Below are positions 45,638-58,374 of a stretch of 64,000 nucleotides of DNA, in pieces. The first letter of the stretch is position 1, and each line of letters begins with the position of its first letter. This DNA comes from Isoetes taiwanensis (taxonomy: Eukaryota; Streptophyta; Lycopodiopsida; Isoetales; Isoetaceae). The stretch spans positions 1,193,358 through 1,257,357 of the forward strand of contig JAJEKV010000143.1 of NCBI GenBank assembly GCA_021234155.1, in the 5' to 3' direction. The translations under genes were made by a program, and so were the position numbers. The notes beneath the pieces are model-generated. The model was given only the letters and a program-made list of their open reading frames with translations. It did no database searches and was not told the DNA's origin.

Positions 45638-45678
45638 CATTGCCTAGTTATCTTTTTTTTTTTTTTTTTTTTTTTTTT

Positions 45679-47960
45679 ATTATTATTATAATGCTGATTT
45701 TCTCTTTGATGTGTGTCCCTAGTGATTACGTGGTTTTTAGGGATCTAAGGCATTTTGGCTTATCACTATAACATTTGTAAAATTTCCAGTGCTGGTCGGA
45801 CTTAAAGTGGAAAACCTATAGGGCTTATCAAAAAAGGTAGAATACTATTGGAATTTTATTGTGCACAAAGCATTTTTAGAAATTACTCCGTGTGATTAAA
45901 GCTTCAAGTATTGTCAGGCTTTCCCAAAGAGGATTTTGCTCTTTTGGCCATGTGAATTTGGATGGCATATTAATTTTGTGCAGTGGTTGGCATTCTCCTC
46001 AAACATGGGGATGATGGTGGTATCTATTTTTCACATATGATGGTAGGGGTATAAGAAAAGAGCTTGTGGATTATGTTCACATTAGGTATGGAAAATTTTG
46101 TCCAAGAAAAGACCTTCGAACTAGGGTTTTGGATCTGCCTTCTCCACTTGGGGGCGGACCCAATACATGGTGAAGTGATACTTAATGCAAAACTCCACAC
46201 CCGGTCAAAGATGGTGATTGTTGATTCGCCTTTGCTTATTGTTGATCAAGATTTGTTGCTACAAGGTAACGGATTGAGAAGGAGACCGAATTCGCAAAGA
46301 AGAAATTTCCATTTAAAACGATGGTAGCATCTGATAGGAAAGTATTCAGGAGTTACCAAGACAGGGCATGCTCTACAGTTAGTTCTGTTGATAATATTGT
46401 GCAAACTACAGATCCGGACTCTATTGCACAAGGAGAAATCAAAAAGCTGGATCTATGGAGGATTTGGATAAATGGAAGCAGATTATTAAATCTATTCTTC
46501 TGTCAAGGTTACAAGTGTTGCTGCTCAAGATAATGGCATGCAAAATCGATCACATCAGGTTCGAATGTTGTGTGTTTTGCATTGGTAGAATTTTGAGGAT
46601 TAGACCATTTGTAAGAGGCAACATAAGTGCAAAAGACGCTGATAATGGTAACACATATTAGAAATTATGTTAATCTGTAGCTTTATCTCTAATATTCTTT
46701 GTTCTAAGAACTTAGACTGGAAAGTAGCAGATTTGAACATCTTTAGTGATCTAACCTCAAATACTTGTTGCACGGAATAATGAAAGAATAGAATTGATTT
46801 CATTTTGTGAACATTTTCAGTGCTACTGAGTTCTAGCTATTAGTTATTGCTCTGTACATAAGAATGCCATGCAAGCAAAATATGCCTTGGGGCTTCTAGA
46901 TCTAGAAGTTTTTGGAAAACATTACACAGATTTGTGAGCGCTAACTTGTTGCAAGCTAACTTGTACTTTGTGGATAAGTTTAGACATCTTGTAACTTAGT
47001 TATACAATAATCGAGCTTGAACCTGAATATGGAAAGGGCATGTTTTCTTTAAAATATGAAAGGATCTCATTAATATCAGTTTGAATTTAAGAGTAATTTT
47101 GAAAAAGCTCCCAGCATGCGATATTGGTCTTAGTTTATGGGAAGTTCCCACTCGTATGCGTGATGGCATATTAAGGGATTGAACTTCATTTTCTGAAAGC
47201 CATGACGAAGCAAATATTTTTGCATAAGTAGCTCCAGAAATTTACTGCAAACGTATTTGCCTAAAAATGCATTGCAGGATCCCTTTGGACTAAGGAAATG
47301 TAAATTAATTGATATGCCAGTCTAGATCTGATGATTTTATCTTATCCAGCAGTCTATATGATATCTGAACGGGTTTTGCAGTAAAGAAAGAGTGAGATCA
47401 TGAATATAATAGCATCTGCAAGTTGTAAGCAGTAAATTATAAATGTCTATTTTGCTTTTCTGTTAACAAGCAAGGTGAAGGGCGAAGAGCCCAAGGAATC
47501 TAAGCTTACCTGCTAGTGCTTAGGGCTTTACCCTGATTAAGGCTAACAGTCCTCTGGTTTACTGCAGGTAACGAGATTCCTTGCTCCCTGGTTGTTTTCC
47601 ATATATTCTTTTATTCCATTTAGCGTGGAGCTGATTTCATGACAAAGATTGAACGTCAAAACAAAAATTGTTATGACAAGATTGAACGTCAAGACAAAAG
47701 GATCTGAAAACAGGTTGCATTTTAAAACTTTTTCAAAGTAACGTCAAGTGATTATATTGGAAGATAGTAAAACAATTTGACTTGGTTATCTCTAGGCATT
47801 GGATCATGTATGGGTTTACGGATTTTTTATAAATATTTTTATAGTTTATGATGATATGACATGGAATTGATAATTATTTGTAACTAGATTAGGGCTTAGG
47901 TTATGGTCTTTCAAAAAGTCCATTGAATGGTAAAAAGTCTATTTAAAATGGATTTAAGGG
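45679..47960 (-). repeat. LINE 3' segment, duplicate copy 1
   Basis: Begins next to the terminal T-run and ends at a T7 run (47,961-47,967). It matches 48,597-50,914 almost base for base apart from small indels. A plus-strand string YGKFCPRKDLRTRVLDLPSP suggests captured coding sequence, but it is soon broken by stops and I do not recognise it. Confidence 0.85.
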
Positions 47961-48596
47961 TTTTTTTCTTTATCCAGTTCTCTAGTTATACTAGAGACCT
48001 TAATACTGGTTACTTTCATATTTCAGGTGTAATTACTGATTCACTAATGATGTTGATCTTTGGATAGACTCATAATGAGGATTTTGACACAAACATTCAG
48101 GGGCAAAGGAGCTAATGCAGTTCAAATACAACGAGAGCAACATTGATAGCATCTGCAGACTATTCTGGCTTGTATAGGAAACAAAGAGGTGCATTCTTTC
48201 ATTTTCTTCAAAGAAATTAATTCAAGTGAAAAGAGCAAGTCATTGGATTATAGGCCATGCTTGGGTTTTTGGATATAAGTTTTACCAAGCATGGTTAAAC
48301 AATAAAAACGGATATAAAACATTTTTTGCCATTCGGCTTGGTTCTCTGAACCTGTTATCAGATATCTTTGCAATGCAATATCCTTTTATTGGTGATTCCT
48401 AGCATTCTCTACAGCTTTAAGAACATGATAATATCCCTAAAATATATATTTTCAGAGCTTATTCAATTATAGGAAGGGTAGGGCCTTGTTGGTGCAACAA
48501 GGTCCTGCTCTCCTTGTTGTCATCAATTTCAATGAAAACAAACTGGTTTAAGCACCATAAGGCCCCCTGACCTACGGAAGGAGGAAGGGTTTTTTT
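47961..48596 (-). other. Unique segment between duplicate copies
   Basis: About 620 bases bounded by T7 runs on both sides (47,961-47,967 and 48,590-48,596). No duplicate of it is in the window. The plus strand shows an acceptor-like tttcag with following open sequence, but no family is recognised. Confidence 0.6.
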
Positions 48597-50914
48597 ATTA
48601 TTATAATGCTGATTTTCTCTTTGATGTGTGTCCCTAGTGATTCTGTGGTTTTAGGGATCTAAGGCATTTTGGCTTATCACTATAACATTTGTAAAATTTC
48701 CAGTGCTGGTCGGACTTAAAGTGGAAAACCTATAGGGCTTATCAAAAAAGGTAGAATACTATTGGAATTTTATTGTGCACAAAGCATTTTTAGAAATTAC
48801 TCCGTGTGATTAAAGCTTCAAGTATTGTCAGGCTTTCCCAAAGAGGATTTTGCTCTTTTGGCCATGTGAATTTGGATGGCATATTAATTTTGTGCAGTGG
48901 TTGGCATTCTCCTCAAACATGGGGATGATGGTGGTATCTATTTTTCACATATGATGGTAGGGGTATAAGAAAAGAGCTTGTGGATTATGTTCACATTAGG
49001 TATGGAAAATTTTGTCCAAGAAAAGACCTTCGAACTAGGGTTTTGGATCTGCCTTCTCCACTTGGGGGCGGACCCAATACATGGTGAAGTGATACGAATG
49101 CAAAACTCCACACCAGTGCAGCATGGCTGATTGTTGATTCGCCTTTGCTTATTGTTGACTGAAGATTTGTTGCTACAAGGTAACGGATTGAGAAGGAGAC
49201 CGAATTCGCAAAGAAGAAATTTCCATTTAAAACGATGGTAGCATCTGATAGGAAAGTATTCAGGAGTTACCAAGACAGGGCATGCTCTACAGTTAGTTCT
49301 GTTGATAATATTGTGCAAACTACAGATCCGGACTCTATTGCACAAGGAGAAATCAAAAAGCTGGATCTATGGAGGATTTGGATGAATGGAAGCAGATTAT
49401 TAAATCTATTCTTCTGTCAAGGTTACAAGTGTTGCTGCTCAAGATAATGGCATGCAAAAATCGATCACATCGTTCAAATGTTGTGTGTTTTGCATTGGTA
49501 GAATTTTGAGGATTAGACCATTTGTAAGAGGCAACATAAGTGCAAAAGACGATAATGGTAACACATATTAGAAATTATGTTAATCAGTAGCTTTATCTCT
49601 AATATTCTTTGTTCTAAGAACTTAGGATGAAAGTAGCAGATTTGAACATCTTTAGTGATCTAACCTCAAATACTTGTTGCACGGAATAATGAAAGAATAG
49701 AATTGATTTCATTTTGTGAACATTTTCAGTGCTACTGAGTTCTAGCTATTAGTTATTGCTCTGTACATAAGAATGCCATGCAAGCAAAATATGCCTTGGG
49801 GCTTCTAGATCTAGAAGTTTTTGGAAAACATTACACAGATTTGTGAGCGCTAACTTGTTGCAAGCTAACTTGTACTTTGTGGATAAGTTTAGACATCTTG
49901 TAACTTAGTTATACACTGAGCTTGAACCTGAATATGGAAAGGGCATGTTTTCTTTAAAATATGAAAGGATCTCATTAATATCAGTTTGAATTTAAGAGTA
50001 ATTTTGAAAAAGCTCCCAGCATGCGATATTGGTCTTAGTTTATGGGAAGTTCCCACTGTGTTATCGCGTGATGGCATATTAAGGGATTGAACTTCATTTT
50101 CTGAAAGCCATGACGAAGCAAATATTTTTGCATAAGTAGCTCCAGAAATTTACTGCAAACGTATTTGCCTAAAAATGCATTGCAGGATCCCTTTGGACTA
50201 AGGAAATGTAAATTAATTGATATGCCAGTCTAGATCTGATGATTTTATCTTATCCAGCAGTCTATATGATATCCGAACGGGTTTTGCAAAGAAAGAAAGA
50301 GTGAGATCATGAATATAATAGCATCTCGCAAGTTGTAAGATAAATTATAAATGTCTATTTTGCTTTTCTGTTAACAAGCAAGGTGAAGGGAAAGAGCCCA
50401 AGGAATCTAAGCTTACCCCGCTAGTGCTTAGGGCTTTACCCCCGATTAAGGCTAACCATCCTCACGGTTTCTATCGCAGTAATCCGGATTCCCTTTGCTC
50501 CCTGGTTGTTTTCCATATATTCTTTTATTCCATTTAGCGTGGAAGCTGATTTCATGACAAAGATTGAATGTCAAGACAAAAGTTTTTATGACAAGATTGA
50601 ACGTCAAGACAAAAGGATCTGAAAATAGGTTGCATTTTAAAACTTTTTCAAAGTAACGTCAAGTGATTATATTGGAAGATAGTAAAACAATTTGACTTGG
50701 TTATCTCTAGGCATTGGATCATATGGGTTTACGGATTTTTTATGAATATTTTTATAGTTTATGATATGACATGGAATTGATAATTATTTGTAACCAGATT
50801 AGGGCTTAGGTTGGCATGCACCTGTTCTAACCTAAGGCTGCTAATTGTACCTGAAAATGGTCTTTGAAAAAGTCCATTGAATGGTAAAAAGTCTATTTAA
50901 AATGGATTTAAGGA
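48597..50914 (-). repeat. LINE 3' segment, duplicate copy 2
   Basis: Second copy of the 2.3-kb segment, ending at another T7 run (50,915-50,921). It contains an extra stretch of about 45 bases near 50,813-50,860 that is absent from copy 1. It abuts the LINE body directly. Confidence 0.85.
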
Positions 50915-51245
50915 TTTTTTTCATTAATTATAGATTAGAAAGTACATAAAATTCAAGTATTTGACCATGGGTGATCAATATACTAGAACAAAGTTAAGCA
51001 AAACATAGAGTGGCATATCACAACGTTTTAATGCCTGTCCAAAATTAGAAAATCCAAGTGATAAGTAGAATATAGCAGAAAGAACTGTAGATTTCAGAAG
51101 TGATCTTGAACAGTAGACATGATGAATCCTTTTTGTTGATGACTGAAGTATACAAGGGTTCCTGAACAGCACATAGTTGCCAATTACCTGAAAAGAAGAA
51201 ATGAAAAATGTCTGCACAAGGGCAGATTAGATAAGAAGAGCGGTT

Positions 51246-51845
51246 TTATAAATCAAGGAATGGGAAGTGATCAGAAAAGGTCGGTGATAAGATAAAATTG
51301 GTGTGCCTGCCCCAGTCTAAGCATTCCAGAAGATCAGAAACACAAGAGGTGGCCATCAGAATCAGCACATTCCCATATACATCTGCCTTACACCTGTGAT
51401 GATAATAACATTCTCTGTAGTATGTAAACTGCCTCTCTGTCATGTGCATGCTAGTAGTCTCCAAAAACCAGAATAAAATGTACATCTGATAAGTACTTTT
51501 GCAGAACTCATAAGCCCACTGGATCTCTGAGACAGGGAACTCTTCAAGCCTCGGGAAGATTCTCTCATGAATTTTAGACTTCCAATAGAAATCTTGGAAT
51601 GCATTGACCTGTGTATTAATCTGACCTTTGTATCTGTTGGCTTCACTTAGATCAAAGCTAGTGTTCAAGTCCCTCTTGCAGAAGTCCAGATATTCTAGCA
51701 CAGTCATAGAAAATGTTGCTGTTAGTATTGGAACAATGCAATTGAAATAAATTAAATTTTCCATAAAATCTTCCAATGTTAGTCCATTTTCCATCGAGAG
51801 AATCATTCTGCCCTTTTTGCACAGTGGCAGTACTTTGCAATTCAT
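51246..51845 (-). CDS. LINE 3'-terminal frame, unknown function
   Basis: A 199-codon minus-strand frame overlaps the end of the zinc-binding-domain frame in another phase. It reads MNCKVLPLCKKGRMILSMEN at the start and later WAYEFCKSTYQMYILFWFLE. In many plant LINEs an RNase H domain would follow here, but no DGS/DEx-like RNase H motifs are visible. It may be the shifted C-terminus of ORF2. Confidence 0.4.
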   Translation of the reverse strand: MNCKVLPLCKKGRMILSMENGLTLEDFMENLIYFNCIVPILTATFSMTVLEYLDFCKRDLNTSFDLSEANRYKGQINTQVNAFQDFYWKSKIHERIFPRLEEFPVSEIQWAYEFCKSTYQMYILFWFLETTSMHMTERQFTYYRECYYHHRCKADVYGNVLILMATSCVSDLLECLDWGRHTNFILSPTFSDHFPFLDL

Positions 51846-52806
51846 GGATGATATTTATTTTAATCCAAAAGATAGACATTTGATGATTCCCATACAAACA
51901 CCTGTTCCTGTGCTTCCAAATATTCCAGAAAATAATGTGAAGAATAGTGTTGTAAAAAACATAATTGGTTAGAAAATAATCAATGAAGGAATTTTCTTTT
52001 TTAACATTGAATTTATCCTCACACCATTCCCATAAACCTTCTAATTTCCTGCAGTGAAAGATATGAATCATTGTCTCCACTGAGTCTTGACATAAAGCAC
52101 ATATAGGAGAAATTGGGGCCAGACCCTTTTTAAGTCTGCTAGGGTTGTATAACTTAGCCACAGATTCCAAATTAGGCAAACTCTTATTTGCCATTAACCA
52201 AATGAAGTAGGAGATCTTAGGAGAGCATAGGGAAAGCCAGATATTCTTGCAGAGTTTGGAATCTTGCTCATCATTAATGTTCCAATAGTGCTTAGCTTTA
52301 GAAGATTTGCCATTATTAGCTAGCAGGCTGTATACTGCCGAGACCTTGTAGATAGGCTTATTTTCACAAATCCAGTCCATAGGAAGGTTATTGGTATCTA
52401 GATTAAAGTTAGCTAAGGCAGCTTTGATAGATCTGAAGAGCTTTTTATCAGATATAGTACCATTCACTTTCCTTTTCAAAGCAGTCCAAGAGGTCCATCT
52501 ATTGTCAGAGATAAGATCTCCAATGGTATTAATTCCAGCAGATTTCCATTTTTTATATATTCTAGGATGCTTGAAGGCAAGAGGTGTGCTTCTAGAATTT
52601 GACAGAGTGGAGTTCCAGAAGATAGAGGTTTGAAGGCTAAATTTGCAAACACCCTGATGTTCAAAGCAACCAGAAATTTTATTCCAAGCAATGATGATGT
52701 TCCTCATAATTGGAGAGATATCTGGACCAGGCTGGATTGGAAAGAAGGCAGATGAAGGAAAGAAGTGCTCAAGAGAAGGATGACCTTTGAATTTGCATTT
52801 ATCCAA
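51658..52806 (-). pseudogene. LINE ORF2 C-terminal part with RT zinc-binding domain
   Basis: The frame contains LCSPKISYFIWLMANKSLP and CALCQDSVETMIHIFHC, the two halves of the zinc-binding domain typical of plant LINE reverse transcriptases, then WNIWKHRNRCLYGN. It overlaps the preceding RT frame by eight bases in a different phase, so a frameshift separates them. Confidence 0.8.
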
Positions 52807-54660
52807 CCAATATTTGATGAAGACAGTAGCTGGGTTTTTTTTTATGAAAAAGGGCTTTCCAAATATATTTGCCTACTAAAGCTGAGCCCTGTAAGAAGAG
52901 ATTTTTACACCCAATTCCACCTTTGGATTTTGGATTAGTAAGATAATTCCACTTTATAAGATGTTTCTTACCCCAAATAAAATTTCTCACAATCTTCTCA
53001 AGCTGCAAGTAGATTGATTTAGGTGCAAGCAAAGCCGAGGAAAAGTAGACGTGAGAGCTTGCAATGACATTATTTGCAATTAAAGTTCTGCCTGCCATGG
53101 AAAGACAGTTGCCATAATAATTCAGCTTCCTCTTGATATTAGCAATGATAGGATTACATAAGCCCTTAATGTTATTGTCCAGAGATAGAGGTAACCCCAA
53201 AAGTTTAGAAGCTTGAGAAGAATTTATGCAATTAATCCCACATATAGATTGTTGACCTGTCTCCCCTATGATGCTACACTTATTAAGGTTGAGAGAGATC
53301 CCAGAAGCTGCACTGAAGGCTCTAATAATTTCAAGATAAGAAGAGATATTAGGGACATCATTATGAAGGAAACTAAAGGAGTCATCTGCATATTGCAAGA
53401 TATTCAAGTTTGATGAATTGTCTGGAAGAATTAGACCCTTGCTGGTGATTAATCACTCGAGAAAGAATCTCAGTCACAGCAATAAAAATGTATGGGGCTA
53501 GAGGGCAACCTTGTCTTACCCCTCTGGCCAAAGGGAAAAAAGTAGTTGGGGAACCATTTATCAGAACAGAGGATTGAGATCGAGAGTTCAGTCCAAGAAT
53601 CAATTTAATAAATTTATCTGTGAATCCAAGACAATTCAGAGCAAAGCTGATAAACTTCCAATGAACAGTGTCAAATGCTTTTGAGAAGTCTAATTTCAAT
53701 AGAACACAATTTTGGCTGGTATACTTACTCCAATGAAGCCCTTCAACGGCAGCAATGTAATTGTCAAGAATGTACCTATTTGGCAAAAAGGCAGATTGAG
53801 AAGGGCTAATAACATTCTGGAGATGACCCTTAACTATTGGCAATAATTTTAGCACATACTTTGTAGGAAGTGTTGGTCAGAGATATTGGCCTCCAATCTG
53901 CAAAAGATGTAGGATCCTCCTTTTTTGGAATTAGAGAAATAAGACCAGCAGAGATAGCTGGATGAAGATGATTTGATAGCCAAAATCCATGAATCATTCT
54001 AGAAAAATCACATTTGAGAGTATCCCAGAAGTGTAAATAAAAATCAGAAGGAAACCCATCAGGTCCAGGGCTTTTCCCCTTGGCTAAAGATGATAAGGTT
54101 TTAAAAATCTCATCAACACTGGGAGGAAAAGACAGATTGAAATCCATGGATACGTTTTCAGCTGAGTGTTGAAAAGTAGGAATATTCTTAACCATATCAT
54201 AAAAAATATTGGCCATGTTTATAGAATTAGAATCACCAGATTGTTGGGAGAATAATTCAGCATACTTACTATTGAAGAATCTGGATATGTCAGAATGATT
54301 ATCAAGAATGGTATTATCATTTGAGGTAACTTTAGAGATATTTGATTTCATGAGCTTGTTTTTGGCCACTCTAAAAAAGAACTTTGAGTTCTCCTTGTCC
54401 AGATTGGCATGATATTTGAGTTTACAGGAGAAAGCAGCACCCTTAGCTTCAAATTCCTCAATTGATTTAATGGAGTTTTCCAAATTTCCCTCCAAAAGGT
54501 GTAAATTAGGATTCAAAGGATCTATTTGCAGCTGCAATCTGACATTTTTAATATCCTGTAGATATTTATTCTTCTCTGCATTCTTCTGAGCCTGGTGATT
54601 TTTGGCCCAGCTCTTAATCCATCCCTTAGCAGCTTTGATATTAGCATAGAATTCCCTCAT
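52799..54660 (-). pseudogene. LINE ORF2 reverse transcriptase
   Basis: Three minus-strand frames together cover a LINE RT: 54,660-53,830, 53,855-53,382 and 53,407-52,799. Motifs in order are KGKSPGPDGFPSDFY, DWRPISLTNTSYKV, LKLDFSKAFDTVHW (motif A), GVRQGCPLAPYIF (motif B), and QYADDSFSF with the catalytic aspartates at about 53,381-53,392. Frameshifts occur near 53,850 and 53,445. The enzyme would have primed cDNA synthesis at the nicked target. Confidence 0.85.
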
Positions 54661-54738
54661 AGATGTAGAATTGTTTAGGCCAACCCTTGGTAGATTGGAG
54701 TAGAAGGAAATGAATTCAAAGACAAAAAGGCCTCGATT

Positions 54739-55509
54739 TCAAAAAGAGAAAAAATTGAATTTGAAGGAACATTGCCCCCGCCTCTTAATCAGATTGTCAT
54801 GTTTAATGGATAAGAATTGAGGCTGATGGTCAGAAATCGAAGTACATTCATCACTCGTGACCAGACAGTTGTCCCAAAAGCCATTAGTTAAGTTGGTAAT
54901 GTAGAACCTGTCTAAGGCACAAAAAACCCTTTTACTGCCCTCTTGTTTGTTGCTCCAGGTAAATTTAACAGTTGAAGAAGGAATATGGTGTAAGAGATGG
55001 TTGTCAATGAGATTTTCCCATGAGATCTTTTCACTAGAGGAAAGGTTGAGCTGTTTACCCACCTTAAGATCCCAGGATGGGGTATTATTAAAGTCTCCCC
55101 CCAAAATCCAAGTTGAATTGCCATGGTTTGACAGCCAACTGTCTATATTCGACCACATAGATTCTCTAACCCTTGAATCTGTAGATGCATAGATATTAAT
55201 GATGCCAAAGTTATTCTCAGAAGAGGAGAAAGTAACAGCCTGCCAAGAATTGCAGGGGCTATTGTATATTGAGGTATGTTTAAGGTTTTTCCGGATAATA
55301 CATAAATCCCCCGAGGTACCTGTGGCTTCAATCCAGATAGATGCACAGCCTGGAGATATCCAGTCAGCCAAATTGGAACATTCAAATTGGGGTAATCTCG
55401 CCTTCTGAAGCATGACAATGTCAAGATTATAATTTCTAATTTGGGCAATGGCTCTTCTTCTTTTAAGAGGGCCTTTTATACCCCTTAGATTCCAGGACAA
55501 GATCTTCAT
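54739..55509 (-). CDS. LINE endonuclease domain
   Basis: Starts MKILSWNLRGIKGPLKRRRA. Catalytic landmarks of the exonuclease-endonuclease-phosphatase fold are present: the N-terminal SWNLRG, STWILGGDFNNTP, and ISDHQPQFLSI near the end. The glutamate expected in VMLQE is lysine (VMLQKARL), which would impair metal binding. It stops at 54,739, about 80 bases before the RT frame, so the EN-RT junction is also broken. Confidence 0.85.
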   Translation of the reverse strand: MKILSWNLRGIKGPLKRRRAIAQIRNYNLDIVMLQKARLPQFECSNLADWISPGCASIWIEATGTSGDLCIIRKNLKHTSIYNSPCNSWQAVTFSSSENNFGIINIYASTDSRVRESMWSNIDSWLSNHGNSTWILGGDFNNTPSWDLKVGKQLNLSSSEKISWENLIDNHLLHHIPSSTVKFTWSNKQEGSKRVFCALDRFYITNLTNGFWDNCLVTSDECTSISDHQPQFLSIKHDNLIKRRGQCSFKFNFFSF

Positions 55510-55676
55510 GAGAGAGCTATATAAAGAAAGAAAAGCTAAGATCAATGATTCCTTAGTTTTTTCTTCGCCTAGTATTAGGTCATGGGCAGGGTTTCGGGAT
55601 AGGATGTGGCCTTTCTTATGTTTAACCTTCTTCCCCTTTTATGCTTCTCGTGCAAAGTAGAGTTTGAAGAGTCACC

Positions 55677-58108
55677 TTAATCCCTCGGTTTATGAAGAAA
55701 AGAATCATCTTCCCAGTTAACTTCAGTAAACGCAATAGGAGCTGAATTTTCTTTATCATTATTTGGATCTACTAAGGAGTGAGCACATTCCCAGAATTTA
55801 GAATTACAACATTCATAATTTAATAAAGAATTAGAGATTAGATTTTCTGGGTTTAGAGTTTTGGGATCTTGCCTGGAAGAGAGTTGCTCCAAGTCCACTT
55901 GAGATGCATTCAATGCTTGATCTTGTAAAGCATTATCTTGCAAAGACTTGTTGAGCTGAGCATCTGTACTTATGAACAGATCTGAATCATGAATGTTATT
56001 CCTCACTGTATCTGTATTCCTACAATTCCCTATACTGTTGACCATACAGTCCATCTCCAAAATGTTATGAGTTCTGAGACCACTGCTTTCTTGGGAGTTG
56101 TCTTGAGAATCCTTGATAACCAAATCATTTAAGTTCATATCCTATTGAAGCTCTGCTATCTGGTCTGCAATAACTGGGGATAGGCCACCAAAGTTATCAG
56201 GGGAAGTGACAAAGGATTTGTGTGTGGAGATAGGTCAATTAGGTCGGGTTCATGAATGATTGAGGGAGGAGGTTCAATGGATGAAGGGACAAAGGTAATT
56301 GGCTCCAATGTGTCTCTCAGATAAGTCAGTAAGTATATTGAAACTATTTGAACAATAGACCTTTGAAGAAGTCTCATTGGTTGAGTTGGTCGAAATATCT
56401 TGATGAGTTGATGAAGATATATCTTGTGTTGGTGGGGCTTGCAAGTCAGAAGTCAAACATAATTTTGAGCCTAGTTGCTCATTTTCCCTGTTCTGCTCAA
56501 TATTTTGCTTGATATTCTCACTTTCCTTTGCTTTTGAGCCAAGGTGCTCAGTTTCTTTGTTCTGCACATAACTTTCTTCTGGACTTTCCTTATCTATAAT
56601 TAATGAAATCTCATTTCCAATGGATTTAGCTTTTGCTGTATTTTTGTCATTGCCAGCCTTATCTTTGTAAACTTGATTTCCACTGTGCTTGCCTTTATCC
56701 TTTGAATATGGACCAGTACTTGAGTGTACGACAATCCCTTTATTATGCTGATTATGAGGCAAGATATTTTTACTGAATTCCAAGATGGAATTCAAGGTAT
56801 TATGCAGATCATCAGTGCTTGGAACTAGTGGAGCCTTTCCCTTTGCAAGTGATCTGTCTTGATAAACTCTGGCTACCTGAACTGGTCCTTTCAACTTAAA
56901 GTTCTCAATGGCGGCAGAGTTGTTGGTGAGAGAATCCATATTGCCCCTGTTTAATATTTTGATTTTAACTGAAGGCTGAGACAGAGATGAATAACCAGAG
57001 TAACCAGATGAATAATTTTGAGCTTGAGATTGATCAATATTTGATGTCAATTTTCCTTGGGCCATTGCCTTTTTTTTTTTGAATTCTTTTCTGGCTACCA
57101 TTGACATTGACTTTCCAAGAGTTGTTTATGTCTGCAGTCTTCTTGTCTTGAATCACCAAATGTTGAGCTTGTATGTCTGAGGCCTGGACTGAGCTGATCC
57201 TTTTCTACTGATATTGAGCACTTAGAACAAGCAAAATGCCTAGAGTTGCAAGCCTGACCGAGATTTGGTAGACCTACCTACCTTAGTTGAATAGAAGCTT
57301 TAGATCCAAAGAAGTCAATGAAAGGAATGGCTATTGGAATGGGCTTAGAAAAGTCAATTTGAACATAACATCTCGGTGGTTTAAAGGAAGAGAATTCTGT
57401 TGCAATGTAAGTTCCAATAGAATTGAAGATTTGTGAAAAACACTCTTCATGCCAGTAAATTGGGCTAAGGTCATCCATTTGCCCATGAGCAACACAAAGC
57501 TTTTCAAAATCAGCAAGAGAGAGAGTAGGACTCCATTTAAGAAAGTTTAACTGGAATGTATCACAGGTAACTCGACCAGTCTTGAGAAAGAAATTGGCAG
57601 TTCTAGAGGATCCACACTCTATCATGATGTAGGGAAAGTTTAGCCAGAAGATGGAATTAATGATAATCCCTTTGTGAAGCTTTAAAAGCTGATCCCACAA
57701 TCTCTCAATTTTCAACCCAACTTTGTCAACCCTAACCAATACAGCAGAGTTTTGCAATGACTGAATTCTTGAAGCAATGACAGAGGAATGAAGCTTAATA
57801 CCTTTGAACAGTTGAACAGAGGGCGGGGTCTGAGCTTTCATTCGATCCAGATTGTTTGCAAGATCTTGATCAGTCAGCGTTTCAACAATTGGCCTTTGGG
57901 GTCCATTACGAATGGGAATACCATTTGCATCAAGAGCTGGGACGCCATTGTATCCAGGATCCTTCGAGCGGCGATCAAGGTGATACATTCCTTTAGGAAG
58001 GCTGCCAGAGTCAGAGAAATCCCCAAATTTAATGAAGGATGAAGGATTTTCATGGAAATTACTTAACTGGGAAAGAAGATCGGCTCGATCGCTGGCGGGC
58101 AGGCGCAT
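55677..58108 (-). pseudogene. LINE ORF1 (DUF4283-type RNA-binding protein), broken
   Basis: The first frame (58,108-57,278) starts MRLPASDRADLLSQLSNFHE. From about residue 95 on it has the pattern of the DUF4283 domain of plant LINE ORF1 proteins, including YWHEECFSQIFNSIGTYI and CYVQIDFSKPIPI. It is followed, after interruptions, by a low-complexity polar frame (57,107-56,274) and another (56,138-55,677). A cysteine-rich stretch between 57,278 and 57,107 (CNSRHFACSKC) may be a decayed zinc knuckle. ORF1 proteins bind LINE RNA. Confidence 0.65.
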
Positions 58109-58374
58109 AGAAGAGAGATGGAGTTAAACTTTAGGGTTTTTGCAGAGGTATATTTCTCTTTTTTTGAAATTTCGACTGAAGCCATTAAATTCAAGTAATT
58201 ACGGGAGGAAATAACAAGGGAGGCAGAAAGGATGGAGAAATTGCAGAGAGGGCTAGAAATGTTAGAAATAATTAAAGGAAGAAAGAATTGAGAGCTGAGA
58301 AGCTAACTACCAACTAGAGGGCCAGAAAACCAAAAATTGCCAAAGCTTGCAACCAAAGCAAAGAAATGAGCAGT

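Noticed and set aside
48938-49345. 135-codon minus-strand frame, with a shorter version at 46,246-46,431
   Set aside because: Its longer form exists only in one of the two duplicated LINE 3' segments, and small indels end it in the other. This suggests it is not maintained as protein.
45656-50921. Host gene on the plus strand within the LINE 3' segment
   Set aside because: Splice-like and coding-like strings occur, but frames break quickly in both copies and no family is recognised; treated as carried-along sequence.
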